Assembly (NCBI RefSeq): GCF_025452195.1
Contig: NZ_CP104971.1
Coordinates: 496,001-560,000, forward strand
Direction: 5' to 3'
Origin: Phyllobacterium zundukense
GTDB lineage: Bacteria > Pseudomonadota > Alphaproteobacteria > Rhizobiales > Rhizobiaceae
Length of the DNA: 64,000 nucleotides
This document shows, one piece after another, positions 61,091 to 64,000 of the stretch. The notes beneath the pieces were generated by a model, which saw only the letters and a program-made list of their open reading frames with translations, ran no database searches and was not told the DNA's origin. The translations under genes were made by a program, and so were the position numbers. Positions within the stretch are counted from its first letter, which is position 1. Each line of letters begins with the position of its first letter.

Positions 61091-62116
61091 TCAAGGCATG
61101 TTGTCCCTGAGAAATATATCGATGCGAATGTGTTCCTGACCTGGAACGATCGGGCGTCCCTCACGTAATGCGGTCAGGATACGGGCAGCGCTGCGCGCCA
61201 TGTGACCTGCATCCTGATTGATGAGCGCGTCCACCGTGCCACGCACGAGATGGCGGCGCGTCGAGGTTGTCAGTTCGTGCGCGACGAAGATCACGTCGGA
61301 AACGTGGTTTGTCGCTTCGAGCGCAGCGATGACGCCCGCCTGCCCGCCGCCGGCATTGTAGATGGCGACGAGGTCGGGATGATCCCGCAGCAGCGAGCGG
61401 GTGACGGCCTCGACGCGTGCGTTCTCGTCGCGCGCTTCGCGCACGGGCAGCACTTCGAGGTTTGGATATTCGCGGGAGAGTATCTGTTCGAAACCGAACT
61501 GGCGCTCGACGTGATCGCGCAATGCCAGCGACCCGGCGATCATGCCGACCTTGCCCTTGCGCGGCCCGACGAAGCGGCCGATCAGCGAGGCAGCTGTTCG
61601 CCCGGCAGCAAAGTTGTCTATGCCGACATAATGCGCCCGCCGAGAATTCGGCACGTCCGACACGAGAGTAAGCACGACCACACCGGCGTCTGCCAAGGCG
61701 TTGATCGCCTCGGTGACAGCGGGATGATCGAGTGCGACTACGGCGACACCGTCGATACCGGACGGGAGCTTTTCGAGGGCTGCCGCAAGGGCTTCACCGT
61801 CGAACGTATCGACGTGCTGGATCGACAGGCGGACACGTTCCTGCAATTGGCGCTCGCGCGTGGCCCGGAATTCGGCGCCGAGGGCCATCATGAATTCGTT
61901 TTCGCCGGTCGGCAGGATGATGCGGAAATCATAGTCGCGTCCGCGAGCGAGCCGGGATGCATGTGGATCCGGCAAAAAGCCAAGCTGTTTGATGGCCGCA
62001 TTGACGCGTTCGATGGTGCGCGCGTGCACACCAATCCTTCCGTTCACGACACGATCAACCGTTGCTAAACTGACACCGGCTTCTCGGGCGACGTCTTCGA
62101 GCGTCATCTTCCCCAC
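61091..62116 (-). CDS. LacI-family transcriptional regulator
   Basis: A 341-residue repressor. The LacI headpiece is MTLEDVAREAGVSLATVDRVVNGR at residues 4-27, followed by the hinge (LARGRDYDF) and a periplasmic-binding-protein-like sugar domain. It is the first gene of the leftward operon and 28 bases before the epimerase gene, so it is likely autoregulated with it. The 248-base region upstream (62117-62364) should contain its operator; I see no strong symmetric site. Confidence 0.9.
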   Translation of the reverse strand: MGKMTLEDVAREAGVSLATVDRVVNGRIGVHARTIERVNAAIKQLGFLPDPHASRLARGRDYDFRIILPTGENEFMMALGAEFRATRERQLQERVRLSIQHVDTFDGEALAAALEKLPSGIDGVAVVALDHPAVTEAINALADAGVVVLTLVSDVPNSRRAHYVGIDNFAAGRTAASLIGRFVGPRKGKVGMIAGSLALRDHVERQFGFEQILSREYPNLEVLPVREARDENARVEAVTRSLLRDHPDLVAIYNAGGGQAGVIAALEATNHVSDVIFVAHELTTSTRRHLVRGTVDALINQDAGHMARSAARILTALREGRPIVPGQEHIRIDIFLRDNMP

Positions 62117-62364
62117 GAGAATTCTCCTCCGCCTAAAGTCTTAGATCAGCGAAATGAGGTGTGCAACTCTTTTTGAGTGGTTTTGATGGGAAAATTTCAC
62201 GTCATTTCTCGCGCGGACACAGCGACGATGACGACCGAATGGTTCAAACGCGAACCCGCGGTGGAACGCTGCGTCTTTGAATTGCTGAGGAACCGCGCGC
62301 GAAATTCAGCTTCGTCAACTTTCGAGCGACGGCGTTTTCTGCTGCGGTGCTTGGGATACCGCGA

Positions 62365-62634
62365 TCAGTTGTCTTTCCGCGAGACGAATTTGTTGAATCG
62401 GCTCGGTTTTCCGTCCTCGGTCTCTTCCTGATAGAGAAAGGCGAGCTGGCGATCATCGAAAACTTCGAAAAAATCGTCCCATGATATCTTCTCGAGGTTT
62501 TCTTCCCGTTCGCCGAAATCGATCCGCAAGATACCGCCCTCATCGCGTCCTGTAACCTTGGATGGCCGGCCATCCCGCGCCTCCACCCATTTACGAATGA
62601 GCTTGTGGTCTGTCGTTGATTGCGTCGAAGACAT
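62365..62634 (-). CDS. Small conserved protein with an EcfG-type promoter
   Basis: An 89-residue soluble acidic protein: MSSTQSTTDHKLIRKWVEA, RDGRPSKVTGRDEGGILRIDFG, then ISWDDFFEVFDDRQLAFLYQEE, shown in pieces. It belongs to a small family of alphaproteobacterial proteins sometimes mislabelled as 1,4-alpha-glucan branching enzyme; it is far too short for that. The start at 62634 has an AGAGAGGGAG site about 8 bases upstream. An EcfG-type promoter lies at 62672-62697, so it is probably a general stress protein. The molecular role is unknown. Confidence 0.8.
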   Translation of the reverse strand: MSSTQSTTDHKLIRKWVEARDGRPSKVTGRDEGGILRIDFGEREENLEKISWDDFFEVFDDRQLAFLYQEETEDGKPSRFNKFVSRKDN

Positions 62635-62671
62635 TTTTCCACTCCCTCTCTGGGGTTGATCGATGCTATCG

Positions 62672-62697
62672 AACGCATCGCCCATCAGAGGAGTTCC
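62672..62697 (-). promoter_or_regulatory. EcfG-type promoter of the small conserved protein
   Basis: On the minus strand GGAAC (62697-62693) is followed after 17 bases by CGTT (62675-62672), matching GGAAC-N16/17-CGTT. The start codon of the 89-residue protein is 38 bases downstream of the -10 element. Confidence 0.75.
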
Positions 62698-62727
62698 CGT
62701 TCCGGTCAAGAAAATGCAGCTTGATCG

Positions 62728-63753
62728 CTAGAAATTGAGGAACGCTGCTGTATCGCTATCGAGCGGTATGCCGTCCCGCAGACGCTGCTGTTCCACGGCC
62801 CATTCGCGATCGCCCGGCGCCATGACCTTGCCGCCGTCGATGGCGGGAACTGCCCGGAGCTGATCGAGGTAAGCGCGCATACCTGCGGCAAAGATGTTCG
62901 CACCTGCAAAGCGTGCAGGATCGATAGCCAGAAAGAAATGTCCCATATTGCGCGGCGTCGATATGTCGTCGCTGTTGACCATGGGGATAAAATCAGGATC
63001 GAGCGTCGTGCCTGTGAGGACAGCGGAAAGGAGAGTCGCCACACCGGCAAGTCCGGCGCCCTTGAAACCGAAGCCTGCGCCACCTAGTGGCAACAGCATC
63101 TGCGCTACATTCGGATCCCGCGTAGGTGCGCCTGCAGCGTCCGCTGCTACACCGTCAGGCAACTCTTTGTGCAAGGAACGATAGAGCAGGACACGGTTGA
63201 GCGGGATGGACGACGTCGCCATGTCCAGCAGCCATGGCTTTTCGCCCGTTACCGGTGCGGCAAAGGCGAGCGGGTTGGTTCCGTGAAATGGTTCGGCACC
63301 ATCGAAAAGCCCCACGATCGAGTCGGTATTGGTGGTGGCAAAGCCGATCATGCCCGCTTCCACAATGGCGAGGGCATAGGCGCCTGCAGCCCCTAAATGT
63401 GAGGAACGGGTCGCGCCAACGGCACCTATGCCACTTTCCCGGGCGATCTCGATGGCGACAGCCACAGCGCGATATGCGGTTAGATGACCGAGCCCGTTAT
63501 CGCCGTCGACCATGGCTGTGGCAGGGCCAGTGCGGTGACATGAAACAGCAGCTCGCGGATTGACGCGACCGCCGCGCAGGACCTTGCAGTAATGCGTGAT
63601 CAAGCGCGCGCCATGACTGTCGATGCCAAGAAGGGATGCGTGCATCAGGGCTTTTGTCGTTGCGGCTGCCGCCTCATCAGGGACGCCTTCGGCCACAAGC
63701 GCAGCCAGAAGGCGTTTTGCAAGCTCATCCACCTTAACGAGAATTTCCGCCAT
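62728..63753 (-). CDS. Malate/L-lactate/ureidoglycolate dehydrogenase family (Ldh family)
   Basis: A 341-residue NAD(P)-dependent oxidoreductase of the Ldh family, which has its own fold unrelated to classical malate dehydrogenases. Marks are ALMHASLLGIDSHGARLITHYC, VGATRSSHLGAAGAYAL (near the cofactor site) and FHGTNPLAFAAP; GGAGFGFKGAGLAGVATLLS and a conserved DPARF follow. The substrate in this family varies (malate, L-sulfolactate, ureidoglycolate, 2,3-diketogulonate). It is divergent from a GntR-type regulator. Confidence 0.88.
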   Translation of the reverse strand: MAEILVKVDELAKRLLAALVAEGVPDEAAAATTKALMHASLLGIDSHGARLITHYCKVLRGGRVNPRAAVSCHRTGPATAMVDGDNGLGHLTAYRAVAVAIEIARESGIGAVGATRSSHLGAAGAYALAIVEAGMIGFATTNTDSIVGLFDGAEPFHGTNPLAFAAPVTGEKPWLLDMATSSIPLNRVLLYRSLHKELPDGVAADAAGAPTRDPNVAQMLLPLGGAGFGFKGAGLAGVATLLSAVLTGTTLDPDFIPMVNSDDISTPRNMGHFFLAIDPARFAGANIFAAGMRAYLDQLRAVPAIDGGKVMAPGDREWAVEQQRLRDGIPLDSDTAAFLNF

Positions 63754-63799
63754 CTGTTCATCCCCACAAGTATCTAGATGTCTGTGCCGCTAATATATG

Positions 63800-63812
63800 A
63801 TATCTCAGATAT
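63800..63812. promoter_or_regulatory. Small palindrome in the Ldh/gntR intergenic region
   Basis: ATATCT-C-AGATAT is a perfect inverted repeat with 6-base arms, 23 bases before the gntR start and 47 bases upstream of the Ldh-family gene. A candidate site for the GntR-type regulator. Confidence 0.45.
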
Positions 63813-63834
63813 AAGCACGACAGGAGATGTCTTT

Positions 63835-64000
63835 GTGACCCTAACGCTTGCGAGAGGTCCTTCATTGACGGAACAGGCGGCCGCGCATATCCGCAGCCGC
63901 ATTGTACACGGTACGCTGCAGTGCGGCGAACCCTTGTCCGAACTGGCGCTGGCTCAGGAGCTTGGGGTAAGCAAGACTCCGGTACGCGAGGCGCTTCTGG
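63835..64000 (+). CDS. GntR-family transcriptional regulator, N-terminal part
   Basis: The gene is cut by the window end; 55 residues are visible. The sequence LTEQAAAHIRSRIVHGTLQ, then LSELALAQELGVSKTPVREALL is the winged-helix start of the FadR-type GntR regulators. The GTG at 63835 is chosen because CAGGAG stands eight bases upstream; an ATG at 63827 is out of frame and stops at once. It likely controls the divergent Ldh-family gene. Confidence 0.85.
   Translation, partial: MTLTLARGPSLTEQAAAHIRSRIVHGTLQCGEPLSELALAQELGVSKTPVREALL

Noticed and set aside
63827..63838. A three-codon reading frame (ATG, two codons, TGA) overlapping the GTG start of the GntR gene, as a possible leader peptide.
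   Set aside because: The ribosome binding sequence directly touches this ATG, leaving no proper spacing, while it is well placed for the GTG. Too short to support.

Overview
The window reads as chromosomal DNA of an alphaproteobacterium of the order Hyphomicrobiales (Rhizobiales), probably a Phyllobacterium/Brucella/Mesorhizobium-like genus. The basis is the gene families (FrcBCAK with the ROK regulator FrcR, HmuPSTUV heme uptake, the Lhr helicase/ligase/exonuclease/PdeM DNA-repair set), two EcfG-type general stress promoters, an iron-responsive TGA-N9-TCA box and several rhizobial palindromic intergenic repeats. I cannot assign a genus. About 55 protein genes are supported. No rRNA, convincing tRNA, CRISPR array, phage or insertion sequence was found.

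Layout. 0-3.7 kb: assimilatory nitrite/nitrate reductase (nirB end, nirD, nasA), with nasA broken by a frameshift. 3.7-5.6 kb: CAP-domain lipoprotein, two small membrane proteins, DoxX. 5.6-8.7 kb: polar amino-acid ABC importer, one permease frameshifted. 8.85-9.5 kb: YciF-like stress protein behind an EcfG promoter. 9.5-12.7 kb: galactose (De Ley-Doudoroff) operon. 12.9-20.7 kb: fructose/mannose locus, with frcBCA, a D-lyxose/D-mannose isomerase and frcK on one strand and frcR, a mutarotase and a sugar kinase on the other. 20.7-21.4 kb: vapBC. 21.4-26.9 kb: oligopeptide ABC importer. 27.4-28.55 kb: TPR/aspartic-protease gene, frameshifted. 28.55-34.5 kb: DNA-repair set. 34.5-40.9 kb: tyrosine/homogentisate catabolism with an Lrp and a MarR regulator, interrupted by an AbiEii-type nucleotidyltransferase pair. 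41-41.65 kb: second vapBC. 41.65-45.7 kb: YadGH-like ABC exporter, Fsr-type MFS pump, AraC regulator. 45.7-49.7 kb: metH under a SahR-like palindrome. 49.8-50.7 kb: Xre/RES toxin-antitoxin. 50.7-54.9 kb: hmuPSTUV. 55.2-62.1 kb: LacI-controlled sugar ABC operon with an oxidoreductase and a TIM-barrel epimerase. 62.3-64 kb: small stress protein, Ldh-family dehydrogenase, start of a GntR regulator.

How it works together. Most of the window is catabolism and uptake cassettes, each with its own regulator and often translationally coupled genes (ATGA, GTGA and TGATG overlaps). The frc locus forms a plausible complete route from imported mannose or fructose to a phosphorylated sugar. The hpd, hmgA, fah and maiA genes give the full route from 4-hydroxyphenylpyruvate to fumarate and acetoacetate. 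Four toxin-antitoxin-like modules sit in the joints between cassettes.

Noteworthy: a 106-bp palindromic intergenic repeat sits in frame inside the start of hmuU and is apparently translated. Three genes carry single indels (near 1499, 7308 and 27482), which are either real pseudogenes or sequence errors. Three different long inverted repeats occupy every large spacer of the frc operon.
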